Shown here one piece after another: positions 1-5,789 of a DNA stretch of 7,699 nt (its first letter is position 1; every line of letters starts with the position of its first letter). Below the pieces are notes generated by a model. That model searched no databases and was not told where the DNA came from. It worked only from the letters and a program-made list of their open reading frames with translations. Both the position numbers and the translations under genes were made by a program. The DNA lies in assembly GCA_022402505.1 (NCBI GenBank), contig JAKRSE010000333.1, positions 1 to 7,699 of the forward strand, in the 5' to 3' direction. This DNA is from Fimbriimonadaceae bacterium (lineage in GTDB: Bacteria > Armatimonadota > Fimbriimonadia > Fimbriimonadales > Fimbriimonadaceae).

Positions 1-1
1 G

Positions 2-205
2 GCGGCGGCTCTGCCGCAGGCTCAGCCGGTCTTCTCTGACTCCCTGCCCGGCGGCGGCGCCGCGGGCGGCGGCGGTGCAGCGGCCTTCGGTGGTCCCGGC
101 GGACCCGGCGGCTTCGGCGGCCCGGGCGGCCCCGGCGGCTTTGGCGGCAGCGGCGCGCCCGGCGGCCGACGCGGCGGTCGCATCACTCCTTCCGTGGCTC
201 CCTGA
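2..205 (+). CDS. C-terminal end of an unidentified protein with a glycine-rich tail (partial, 5' end outside window)
   Basis: An open frame runs in from the left edge and ends at TGA 203-205, leaving 67 residues. After about 16 ordinary residues (AAALPQAQPVFSDSLP) the sequence turns into a Gly/Ala run, then three FGGPGGPGG-type repeats, then a short basic stretch (GGRRGGR) and the end ITPSVAP. Such a tail is flexible and low in complexity. Gly/Arg tails are known in RNA- or DNA-binding proteins and Gly-rich ends also occur in surface proteins, so the tail does not identify the family. It is not a typical single-stranded DNA-binding protein end, because the acidic DDDIPF-like tip is absent. 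The codons use G or C at nearly every third position, like the neighbouring genes, and repeat copies differ mainly at silent sites, which supports real coding. The function is unknown and the rest of the gene lies to the left. Confidence 0.62.
   Translation, partial: AAALPQAQPVFSDSLPGGGAAGGGGAAAFGGPGGPGGFGGPGGPGGFGGSGAPGGRRGGRITPSVAP
86..166 (+). repeat. Three tandem 27-base units encoding FGGPGGPGG-type repeats
   Basis: Units lie at 86-112, 113-139 and 140-166. The first two encode exactly FGGPGGPGG. The third is FGGSGAPGG. Units 1 and 2 differ at four third-codon positions, all silent, so the repeat is older than a recent slippage event and the protein sequence seems to be kept. The period is Gly-Gly-X, not the Gly-X-Y of collagen. 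Confidence 0.8.
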
Positions 206-219
206 CGCTGAACAGCGTC
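204..219 (+). terminator. Possible weak terminator hairpin after the Gly-rich gene
   Basis: GACGCT (204-209) and AGCGTC (214-219) pair perfectly around a GAAC loop, and the stem begins inside the stop codon of the upstream gene. There is no T-tract after it and the stem is only 6 bp, so it may instead be a stabilising or chance structure. The rest of 220-305 shows no convincing promoter. Confidence 0.28.
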
Positions 220-253
220 TGACCTGAGGGCGGCCGGGTCCCTGGCCCGAACC

Positions 254-268
254 GAGGGGGGTGTCATG
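254..268 (+). other. Strong ribosome-binding site and ATG out of frame with mreB
   Basis: GAGGGGGG (254-261) lies 4 bases before ATG 266-268 and is the best-looking translation start in the region. The frame it opens is not the mreB frame and overlaps mreB out of frame for about 500 bases, giving an Arg-rich product that looks like a shadow translation. The mreB frame itself is closed by TGA at 267-269, so this site cannot serve a longer MreB. It may be chance, a leader that couples translation to mreB, or a sign of a sequence indel. Confidence 0.35.
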
Positions 269-305
269 ATCGGCTTGGCCGTTGGGCCGAGTGCCAGGCG
301 TCTCC

Positions 306-1355
306 ATGTCGTTTCAAAGGTTCTTTCGTTCGCGCTTCACCCGAGACATCGGGATCGATCTGGGCACGGCCAATACGCTCGTCTGCGTTGCCGGGCACGG
401 CATCGTGATTCGCGAGCCGTCCGTCGTGGCGGTGAACAAGGACACGGGCAGGGTGATGGCCGTCGGCGAGCGCGCCAAGCAGATGCTGGGCCGGACGCCG
501 GCCAACATCGTCGCCATTCGACCCCTCAAAGACGGCGTCATCGCCGACTACGAGCAGACGGCGGAGATGATCAAGGACTTCGTCGGCCGAGCCCGCCGGG
601 GCATCTGGTCGCTCCAGGTGACGGTCGTCGTGGGAATTCCCTCCGGAATCACCGAGGTGGAGAGGGATGCGGTTCTGGATGCCTGCCGACGTGCGGGCGC
701 CCATCGAGCCTACGTCATCGAAGAGCCCTTCGCGGCGGCGATCGGGGCGGGCCTGCCGGTCACTGAGCCGGTCGGCAGCATGATCGTCGACATCGGCGGA
801 GGGACGACCGAGGTGGCGGTCATCTCGCTGGCCGGCATCGTCCACAGCCGCTCGGTCCGGATCGCCGGAGACGAGATCGACGAAGCGATCTCAGCCTGGG
901 TTCGACGTCGGCACAGTCTGGTGATCGGTGAGCGGACGGCCGAGGAGATCAAGCTGGAGATCGGCAGCGCATCGCCGCTTGACGAGGAGCTGCGCTTCGA
1001 GATCCGCGGTCGAGACCTTCGGACCGGACTTCCGCGAACCGCGACGTTGACCTCTGAGGAGATCCGCGAGGCGATCCAGGAGCCCGTGAGCGCCATCGTG
1101 GAGGCGGTGAAGCTGACTCTGGAGGCGACTCCGCCGGAGCTCGCGGCCGACGCCATGCATCAGGGCATCTATCTGGCAGGCGGCGGGGCGCTGCTTCGGG
1201 GGCTTGACCGTCTGATTTCGCGAGAGACCGGGATGCCGGTCCACATCGCTCCCGATCCCCTGAGCTGCGTGGTGAATGGAACGGCACGGATGGTCGAAGA
1301 GATCCATTCGAACCCGGACATTCGTCGGACGCTGGAGAAGTCATCACGAGGCTAG
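306..1355 (+). CDS. mreB: Rod-shape-determining protein MreB (actin-like)
   Basis: MreB is a bacterial actin that polymerises on the inner face of the cell membrane with ATP and guides peptidoglycan insertion for rod growth. The 349-residue product matches the usual length (about 335-350). An amphipathic N-terminal stretch, MSFQRFFRSRF, alternates Phe and Arg and would bind the membrane. The phosphate-1 loop is IGIDLGTANT (residues 15-24), the phosphate-2 loop is IVDIGGGTTEVAVISLAG (from about residue 160, Asp162 and Gly164-166), and the adenosine motif is LAGGGALLRGLDRLI (from residue 290). GERTAEEIKLEIGSA and the end motif ETGMPVHIAPDPLSCV are also typical. I chose ATG 306 because it gives the family length and N-terminus; TTG 282 and GTG 291 are in frame but add residues that do not look like the family. 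Its ribosome-binding site is weak (CCAGG at 294-298). It is the first gene of the mreBCD-gdhA cluster. Confidence 0.97.
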   Translation: MSFQRFFRSRFTRDIGIDLGTANTLVCVAGHGIVIREPSVVAVNKDTGRVMAVGERAKQMLGRTPANIVAIRPLKDGVIADYEQTAEMIKDFVGRARRGIWSLQVTVVVGIPSGITEVERDAVLDACRRAGAHRAYVIEEPFAAAIGAGLPVTEPVGSMIVDIGGGTTEVAVISLAGIVHSRSVRIAGDEIDEAISAWVRRRHSLVIGERTAEEIKLEIGSASPLDEELRFEIRGRDLRTGLPRTATLTSEEIREAIQEPVSAIVEAVKLTLEATPPELAADAMHQGIYLAGGGALLRGLDRLISRETGMPVHIAPDPLSCVVNGTARMVEEIHSNPDIRRTLEKSSRG

Positions 1356-1375
1356 AGAACGAACCGCGACGCGAA

Positions 1376-2155
1376 GTGATCGGGCTGGCCGTTCTGGCGG
1401 CGGCAGCCATCCTCCTGGGCAGCTGGGAGACCTCCGGCCGTCGGGCGGACCGCGCCGGCCCCTTGACGCTGGCGGCTCAAACCCTCGTCCAGGCTCCGGC
1501 CGACAGCATGCTGGGTGGCCTCCGCTCGATTCGGCTCAGCCTGGATGGCTGGCGGGACGGCCGCTCCCTGGCGGAGAGGGTCCAGAGGCTTGAGCAGGAG
1601 AACATGAGCCTGCGGCTCTACGGCCAAGAGCTTGAGAATCTCCGGTCCGACCTGGCCGCACGGGAGGGCCTGGAGAAGGCTCTGGGAACCGTCGCTCGGA
1701 GTTCGGTTCCGGCGGTCATCACCGGCTTTCGGCCGATCGAGTCCACCTTGACGCTGAACGTCGGCGAGCAGGACGGCGTCAAGCCCGGCGATCCGGTCGT
1801 GACCCGAGACGGACTCGCCGGAGTCATCGACTGGGTGGGCCCCCGGACGTCTCAGGTGATCCTGATCACGTCTCCGGAGCTCCAGGTGGGGGCGAAGGTG
1901 GTCCGGGATGCGGCCAGCTTCGGCCTGACCCGCGGCCTCCGTCTGGACACCCTCTTGCTTGAGATCACCGGGACGGCTCCGGTCGATGTCGGCGACTCGG
2001 TCCTGACCTCCGGCCTGAGCGACCGGATTCCTGGCGGGCTCCCGATCGGCGAAGTGACCCGCGTAGTGGAACAGGCGAACATGGGCACTCGGCTGGTGAC
2101 GATCTTCCCGGCCTTCCGGATCGGCCGCAGCCGGGTGGTGGCGGTGATCCGATGA
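1376..2155 (+). CDS. mreC: Rod-shape-determining protein MreC
   Basis: MreC is a single-pass membrane protein whose periplasmic or extracytoplasmic part links MreB and MreD to the elongation penicillin-binding protein. In this 259-residue product the order is a hydrophobic segment (about residues 2-17, IGLAVLAAAAILLGSW), a heptad-like coiled coil (about 65-101, LAERVQRLEQENMSLRL onwards), and the paired beta-barrel region (about 114-258). The last carries the typical GDSVLTSGLSDRIPGGLPIG (from residue 206). GTG 1376 is the first standard start, 20 bases after the mreB stop. It leaves almost no cytoplasmic segment, and the codons just before it would encode TRLENEPRRE, a fitting positive inner flank, so translation may begin earlier at a rare start. 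The gene ends in TGA 2153-2155, overlapping the mreD ATG. The product is a little short for the family, again fitting a start that is set too late. Confidence 0.93.
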   Translation: MIGLAVLAAAAILLGSWETSGRRADRAGPLTLAAQTLVQAPADSMLGGLRSIRLSLDGWRDGRSLAERVQRLEQENMSLRLYGQELENLRSDLAAREGLEKALGTVARSSVPAVITGFRPIESTLTLNVGEQDGVKPGDPVVTRDGLAGVIDWVGPRTSQVILITSPELQVGAKVVRDAASFGLTRGLRLDTLLLEITGTAPVDVGDSVLTSGLSDRIPGGLPIGEVTRVVEQANMGTRLVTIFPAFRIGRSRVVAVIR

Positions 2156-2634
2156 CTCCCGTCGGCTACGTGCTCGCGGTTCTCTGCCTGCTGATCTCGG
2201 CGGTGATGGAGCGGCTGCTGGGCGGCCTTCTTTTGGGAGCCTGGACTCCCGACCTGGTGGTGGCGGTCGCGATGGCGGCGGCGCTCTGCCTCCGTCCGGT
2301 GCCCGCGGGCGTCTTCGGCCTGGCGGCCGGGCTGCTCTCTCCCGCCCTGGCCGATGGACCGGCCTCGCTGCTTCTGGTCGGAATGACGGTTCTCGCCTGG
2401 TCGGCGGCGCGCCTTCGGAGGAGTCAGGTGGAGTTGAACCCCGTGACCGGATGGGTGGTGATCGCCCTGGGAATGCTGGCCTTTCGGCTGATCGTCCTGG
2501 TTTCCGCCGGGAATTTTCAGGTTCTGACGGCCCTTCTGCCCAGCGTCGGGGCGGTGCTGTTCGGGGCGGCGGCCTCGATCCCGGTGTATGCTCTGCTGCG
2601 CCGCAGCGTTGCGGAAGAAGGGAACCTGATATGA
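2152..2634 (+). CDS. mreD: Rod-shape-determining membrane protein MreD
   Basis: MreD is a small integral membrane protein of the elongasome that works with MreC. The 160-residue product has the usual size and is hydrophobic along nearly its whole length. I see about six membrane segments, roughly at residues 4-28, 34-47, 50-67, 70-86, 98-119 and 123-149, with short charged links such as ARLRRSQ (86-92) and a charged tail (RRSVAEEGN). MreD has few conserved residues, so the call rests on size, topology and its place directly behind mreC. Its ATG overlaps the mreC stop (ATGA, 2152-2155), which suggests translational coupling. Its own stop overlaps the ATG of gdhA in the same way. The mrdA (PBP2) and rodA genes that often follow are not here. 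Confidence 0.9.
   Translation: MTPVGYVLAVLCLLISAVMERLLGGLLLGAWTPDLVVAVAMAAALCLRPVPAGVFGLAAGLLSPALADGPASLLLVGMTVLAWSAARLRRSQVELNPVTGWVVIALGMLAFRLIVLVSAGNFQVLTALLPSVGAVLFGAAASIPVYALLRRSVAEEGNLI
2613..2630 (+). promoter_or_regulatory. Ribosome-binding region that sets the gdhA start
   Basis: A purine-rich run with GAAGGGA (2617-2623) sits 7 bases before ATG 2631, inside the end of mreD. It supports this start over longer in-frame options that would extend up to 180 bases into mreD and encode residues unlike the glutamate dehydrogenase family. Confidence 0.5.
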
Positions 2635-3878
2635 GCCAAGACGTATTGGCAATGGCACGGAGGCAGCTCGAGCACGCCGCCGCGCTCATCGACCTCGATC
2701 CGGGACTGACCGAGGTCTTGGCCCGTCCCAAGCGGGCCGTCGTCGTCAACTTTCCGGTCCAGATGGACGACGGATCGCTGCAGTGCTTCGAGGGGTACCG
2801 CGTTCAGCACAATGCCAGCCGCGGTCCGACCAAGGGCGGAATCCGCTACCACATCGACGTGGACCTGGCCGAAACGACGGCCTTGGCCATGTGGATGACG
2901 TGGAAGTGCGCCGTCGTGAACATTCCCTACGGGGGAGCCAAAGGCGGCGTCCGGGTCAACACCAAGACCCTCAGCGAGCGGGAGCTTGAGAAGCTGACGC
3001 GACGGTTCATCAGCGAGGTGAACATCGTCGTCGGCGAGCGGAGCGACATTCCCGCGCCGGACGTGGGCACCAACGCCAAGGTGATGGGCTGGATCATGGA
3101 CACGATCTCCATGCAGGCCGGCTACACCGTCCCCGGCGTGGTGACGGGCAAGCCGATCGAGCTGGGCGGTTCCGAAGGTCGCGTGGAGGCGACCGGGCGA
3201 GGCGTCACGGTCTGCGCCCTGGAAGCCTGCCGCGAGCTGGGGATGATGGTCGAAGGCAAGCGGGTCGCGGTGCAGGGCTTCGGCAATGTCGGCTCCGTCG
3301 CCGCGCGTCTGCTCATGCAGGCCGGGGCCGATGTCGTCGCCGTCTCCGATGCCACGGGAGGAATCTACAACTCCCACGGACTGCCGGTCGAAGAGCTTTA
3401 CAGCCGCTTCAGCGGCGTGGACGGCGGGATCCACAACTACAAGGACTGCGATTCGATCTCCAACGATGAGCTGCTCACCCTGGACTGCGACATCCTCGTG
3501 CCGGCGGCCCTCAGCCGCCAGATCACGGCCGAGAATGCCGACCGGGTCCGGGCCAAGCTGATCGTGGAAGGCGCCAACGGCCCGACCACGCCCGAGGCCG
3601 ACGCGATTCTGGGCGACAAGGGGATCATCGTCATTCCGGACATCCTGGCCAACGCGGGCGGCGTCATCACCAGCTACTTCGAGTGGGTTCAAGACCTGCA
3701 GAACTACTTCTGGGATGAGGAGGATGTGAACAACCGACTCGCTCGGATCATGCGCCACGCCTACGCCGAAGTCCACCACGAGATGCTCGATCGCAAGACC
3801 GACATGCGGACGGCGGCGCTGATCCGCGGCGTTCAACGGGTGGCCGATGCCACCATCCGCCGGGGCATCTTCCCCTGA
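2631..3878 (+). CDS. gdhA: Glutamate dehydrogenase, hexameric Glu/Leu/Phe/Val dehydrogenase family
   Basis: The enzyme interconverts glutamate and 2-oxoglutarate plus ammonia with NAD(H) or NADP(H) in the cytoplasm. The 415-residue product has the length of the short hexameric class. The substrate domain comes first: GYRVQHNASRGPTKGGIRYH holds Lys68, MTWKCAVV holds Lys92, PYGGAKGG holds Lys104 (the catalytic-type lysine) and PAPDVGTN holds Asp144. A lysine at position 68 points to glutamate, since leucine and phenylalanine dehydrogenases carry a nonpolar residue there. The nucleotide fold follows, with VAVQGFGNVGS (Gly216, Gly218, Gly221), and then VEGANGPTTPEAD and PDILANAGGV near the C-terminus. 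I cannot settle the NAD or NADP preference by eye. ATG 2631 overlaps the mreD stop (ATGA), so the gene appears to be the last cistron of the mre cluster, and a strong hairpin follows its stop. No key residue is missing. Confidence 0.97.
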   Translation: MSQDVLAMARRQLEHAAALIDLDPGLTEVLARPKRAVVVNFPVQMDDGSLQCFEGYRVQHNASRGPTKGGIRYHIDVDLAETTALAMWMTWKCAVVNIPYGGAKGGVRVNTKTLSERELEKLTRRFISEVNIVVGERSDIPAPDVGTNAKVMGWIMDTISMQAGYTVPGVVTGKPIELGGSEGRVEATGRGVTVCALEACRELGMMVEGKRVAVQGFGNVGSVAARLLMQAGADVVAVSDATGGIYNSHGLPVEELYSRFSGVDGGIHNYKDCDSISNDELLTLDCDILVPAALSRQITAENADRVRAKLIVEGANGPTTPEADAILGDKGIIVIPDILANAGGVITSYFEWVQDLQNYFWDEEDVNNRLARIMRHAYAEVHHEMLDRKTDMRTAALIRGVQRVADATIRRGIFP

Positions 3879-3885
3879 TGCTCTT

Positions 3886-3921
3886 CCGGCCCCCGTCCCA
3901 GGCTTTGGGGACGGGGGCCGG
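3886..3921 (+). terminator. Perfect 14-bp GC-rich hairpin, likely terminator of the mreBCD-gdhA unit
   Basis: The arm at 3886-3899 (CCGGCCCCCGTCCC) pairs without mismatch with 3908-3921 around an 8-base loop (AGGCTTTG). It begins 7 bases after the gdhA stop. The bases after it (CTTGCAGAA) are not a T-tract, so it is not a textbook intrinsic terminator. It may work as one in a GC-rich genome, or as a 3' mRNA stabiliser. Confidence 0.7.
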
Positions 3922-3922
3922 C

Positions 3923-3952
3923 TTGCAGAACCCCCTGCACGGGCGGTATGGT
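3923..3952 (+). promoter_or_regulatory. Weak candidate promoter for the PhyH-family gene
   Basis: TTGCAG (3923-3928) and TATGGT (3947-3952) are 18 bases apart and match the sigma-70 boxes at 3 of 6 and 4 of 6 positions. Only 26 bases separate the terminator hairpin from ATG 3948, so a separate promoter would have to lie here or overlap the hairpin. If this one is used, transcription would begin near 3959 and favour ATG 3966 as the start. Confidence 0.2.
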
Positions 3953-4775
3953 CCCATTCGGCAAGATGTCCGGAATCCTGAGCGCTCCCTACCCGATTTC
4001 GCCGGAGACGTCCGAAGCCTATCGGCGCGACGGCTATGCCCTTCTGCGGGATGTCTGCCCTCCGGTCGAGCTCGCCCCCTACGCTGAGGCGATCCGCGAT
4101 GCCGCCCTGCGGGAGTCCACCGAAAGTCGACCGCTGGAGGAGCGCGACACCTACGGCAAGGCGTTTCTCCAGGTCATCAATCTATGGCCCAAGGATGAAA
4201 CCGTTCGCCGCTTCGTTCTCGCCCGCCGATTCGGGCAGATCGCGGCCGACCTGTTGGGCGTGGATGCGGTGCGGCTCTATCACGATCAGGCGCTCTTCAA
4301 GGAACCCGGCGGAGGCCCAACTCCGTGGCATCAGGATCAGTTCTACTGGCCGCTCGACGGAGTGAAGACGGTGACCATGTGGATGCCGCTGGTGCCGATC
4401 CAGGCGGACATGATGGCGATGAAGTTCGTCGCCCGCACCCACGAGAACGGGCCGATCACGATGAAGGAGATCTCCGATGATTCGGAGCGGTTCTTCGACG
4501 ACTTCATCCATTCCCGCGGCCTTCCGATCCACCAGATCCAGGAGATGGCTCCGGGAGACGCCACCTTCCACAGCGGCTGGTGCCTGCATGGCGCTCCCGG
4601 CAACGCAACCCCCCGGATGCGGGAGGTGATGACCATCATCTTCTTTGAAGACGGAGCGAGGATTTCCGAGCCGGACAGCGACTACCGGCGGGGCGATATG
4701 GCGGCGTTCTTCCCGGGTCGAGTTCCGGGCGACCTGGCGGATACCGAGCTGAATCCGGTCGTCTTTTCCCGCTGA
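3948..4775 (+). CDS. Phytanoyl-CoA dioxygenase (PhyH) family Fe(II)/2-oxoglutarate-dependent oxygenase
   Basis: PhyH-family enzymes use Fe(II), O2 and 2-oxoglutarate to hydroxylate small molecules or acyl chains. The product is 275 residues, typical for bacterial members. It opens with the usual helical segment (YRRDGYALLRDVCPP). The iron site is visible as HQD in PWHQDQFYWPLDG (His128, Asp130) with the distal His214 in CLHGAPGN. Arg225, 11 residues after His214, fits the 2-oxoglutarate-binding arginine. VTMWMPLVPI and MKFVARTH are the strands and loop normally found between them. All metal ligands are present, so it should be active. The substrate cannot be told from sequence; phytanoyl-CoA itself is unlikely in a bacterium. 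The start may instead be ATG 3966, because neither ATG has a good ribosome-binding site. It follows a strong hairpin, so it is probably transcribed apart from gdhA. Confidence 0.9.
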   Translation: MVPFGKMSGILSAPYPISPETSEAYRRDGYALLRDVCPPVELAPYAEAIRDAALRESTESRPLEERDTYGKAFLQVINLWPKDETVRRFVLARRFGQIAADLLGVDAVRLYHDQALFKEPGGGPTPWHQDQFYWPLDGVKTVTMWMPLVPIQADMMAMKFVARTHENGPITMKEISDDSERFFDDFIHSRGLPIHQIQEMAPGDATFHSGWCLHGAPGNATPRMREVMTIIFFEDGARISEPDSDYRRGDMAAFFPGRVPGDLADTELNPVVFSR

Positions 4776-4840
4776 ACTGCCAGAAAAGTTCAAGATTGTG
4801 GGGAAAACCGCAACTCCACACTGCGAGGTTGCGGCAGTTG
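4773..4840 (+). other. Overlapping inverted repeats in the spacer after the PhyH-family gene
   Basis: The 82-base spacer (4776-4857) is richer in A and T than its neighbours and holds competing inverted repeats. TGAACT (4773-4778) pairs with AGTTCA (4787-4792). CCGCAAC (4808-4814) pairs with GTTGCGG (4828-4834) around a 13-base loop. AACTGCC (4775-4781) can instead pair with GGCAGTT (4833-4839). These could form a terminator, an operator or mutually exclusive RNA folds. No T-tract follows. Confidence 0.32.
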
Positions 4841-4857
4841 GAACCGTAAATAGCTTC

Positions 4858-5784
4858 ATGGATCATCGGCAGGGCCTCGGACGGGCCGGCGTGGCCGTGC
4901 TTTGTTCGGCGCTCATCGCTGGAGCTCTTGTCGTGGTTCCCTGGTCGATGTCGGTCCTGCGGCAGGGTGCCAAGGGGGTGGAGCGCATCACTCCGGTCGA
5001 TGCTCAGAACGCCCGGTTGGCGCTGGCCCGCAATCGGATGGCTCTCCGCGGCGAGTTCGCCCATGTTCAGATGCGGGTCACGCCGGAGACGTCAGACCTG
5101 GCGATCCGCACCGCTCCGAAGGTCGCTCCCCCGCCTTCCGTCAGCACGATGACCCTCTACCGAGAGTCCGGGGGCCGGGTCTATGCCGAACCGGCCAGCC
5201 GACTGGTCTCGACCTCGTACGGCCACCGAAAGGTGATCCAGATGGCCCAGGTGTCGGGATCCGAGCGGGTGCTCGCCATCGAGTCCCCGCCAAAGTCGCG
5301 CATCTTCGAGGTGACCGCGGTGGGGGGCGGGCTGGCGACCCCCGTTCCCATCCTGCCGGAAAGCCCGCGAGGCTGGGCCGTCGCCGAACTTGCTCCTGAG
5401 GTCTGGGAGTCGAGCCGCGAGGTCTTGGTCCGCAGCGAACGGATTCTGCCCGGCAAGACCTTCTCGGTCGCCGACGGTCGAGTGGCTGCCGAGACGGGCG
5501 TTCAGATCTCGCAGGCCAGGTCGAGGGTCGAGGTTCAGATCCCCAGCGGGGGCCTGCGCGAGGAGGACATTCCGCACGTGCGGATCGAATCCTCCCTGGG
5601 GCGTCCTTTCCAGTTTGATCTTGGGTCGCTGAAGGGCCGGGTTCTCACGGTCTCCCTTTCCAGCCGGGATTGGCAGCGAGCGGCGGCGATCGTGCTGCCC
5701 AGGCGAAAGGTGGAGACGGTCCGGATTCGGGGCCTGATCCATCGGCCGGATCGTCCCACCCAGGTCGCCGCTCTCAGCCGCTGA
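4858..5784 (+). CDS. Unrecognised membrane-anchored protein with a large extracytoplasmic region
   Basis: I do not recognise this family. From ATG 4858 the product is 308 residues. A short basic N-terminus (MDHRQGLGR) is followed by one hydrophobic segment (about residues 10-28, AGVAVLCSALIAGALVVVP), so it is either a signal anchor or an uncleaved signal peptide. The remainder looks soluble and rich in beta-type strands with many Val, Arg and Ser, a Pro-rich link (APKVAPPPS, near residue 85) and no further cysteine. The single Cys16 has Leu before it and so does not form a lipobox. An earlier GTG at 4798 is in frame, but it would encode inverted-repeat spacer and push the basic flank and membrane segment inward. 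The start has no clear ribosome-binding site; TAAATA at 4847-4852 lies just ahead. It lies behind the PhyH-family gene on the same strand and ends 5 bases from a convergent gene. Confidence 0.75.
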   Translation: MDHRQGLGRAGVAVLCSALIAGALVVVPWSMSVLRQGAKGVERITPVDAQNARLALARNRMALRGEFAHVQMRVTPETSDLAIRTAPKVAPPPSVSTMTLYRESGGRVYAEPASRLVSTSYGHRKVIQMAQVSGSERVLAIESPPKSRIFEVTAVGGGLATPVPILPESPRGWAVAELAPEVWESSREVLVRSERILPGKTFSVADGRVAAETGVQISQARSRVEVQIPSGGLREEDIPHVRIESSLGRPFQFDLGSLKGRVLTVSLSSRDWQRAAAIVLPRRKVETVRIRGLIHRPDRPTQVAALSR

Positions 5785-5789
5785 AGGGC

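Noticed and set aside
86..166. Collagen-like repeat
   Set aside because: The period is Gly-Gly-X rather than Gly-X-Y, so a triple helix is not expected.
22..267. Pro-rich minus-strand frame
   Set aside because: It is the complement of the Gly-rich repeat and has no independent support.
282..305. TTG 282 or GTG 291 as mreB start
   Set aside because: They add eight or five residues ahead of a normal MreB amphipathic N-terminus and have no properly spaced ribosome-binding site.
266..766. Plus-strand frame starting at the strong ribosome-binding site ahead of mreB
   Set aside because: The product is an Arg-rich out-of-frame reading of mreB with no family features; only the start site is kept as a point of interest.
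2451..2630. Longer gdhA start inside mreD
   Set aside because: The added residues do not resemble the family, while ATG 2631 has a ribosome-binding site and yields the usual length.
1352..2749. Long minus-strand open frame opposite mreC/mreD (465 codons)
   Set aside because: It is Arg/Pro-rich, lacks any recognisable motif and lies opposite genes with clear MreC and MreD features. Long antisense frames are expected at this GC content.
2517..3836. Minus-strand open frame opposite gdhA (439 codons)
   Set aside because: His/Asp/Val-rich mirror of a gene whose glutamate dehydrogenase motifs are complete on the plus strand.
4798..4857. Upstream GTG start for the unknown anchored protein
   Set aside because: The extra residues are encoded by the structured, more AT-rich spacer and would place 20 residues before the basic flank. 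ATG 4858 gives a normal signal-anchor N-terminus.
4858..4941. Lipoprotein signal in the unknown anchored protein
   Set aside because: Cys16 is preceded by VAVL, and Leu at the -1 position does not fit a lipobox.
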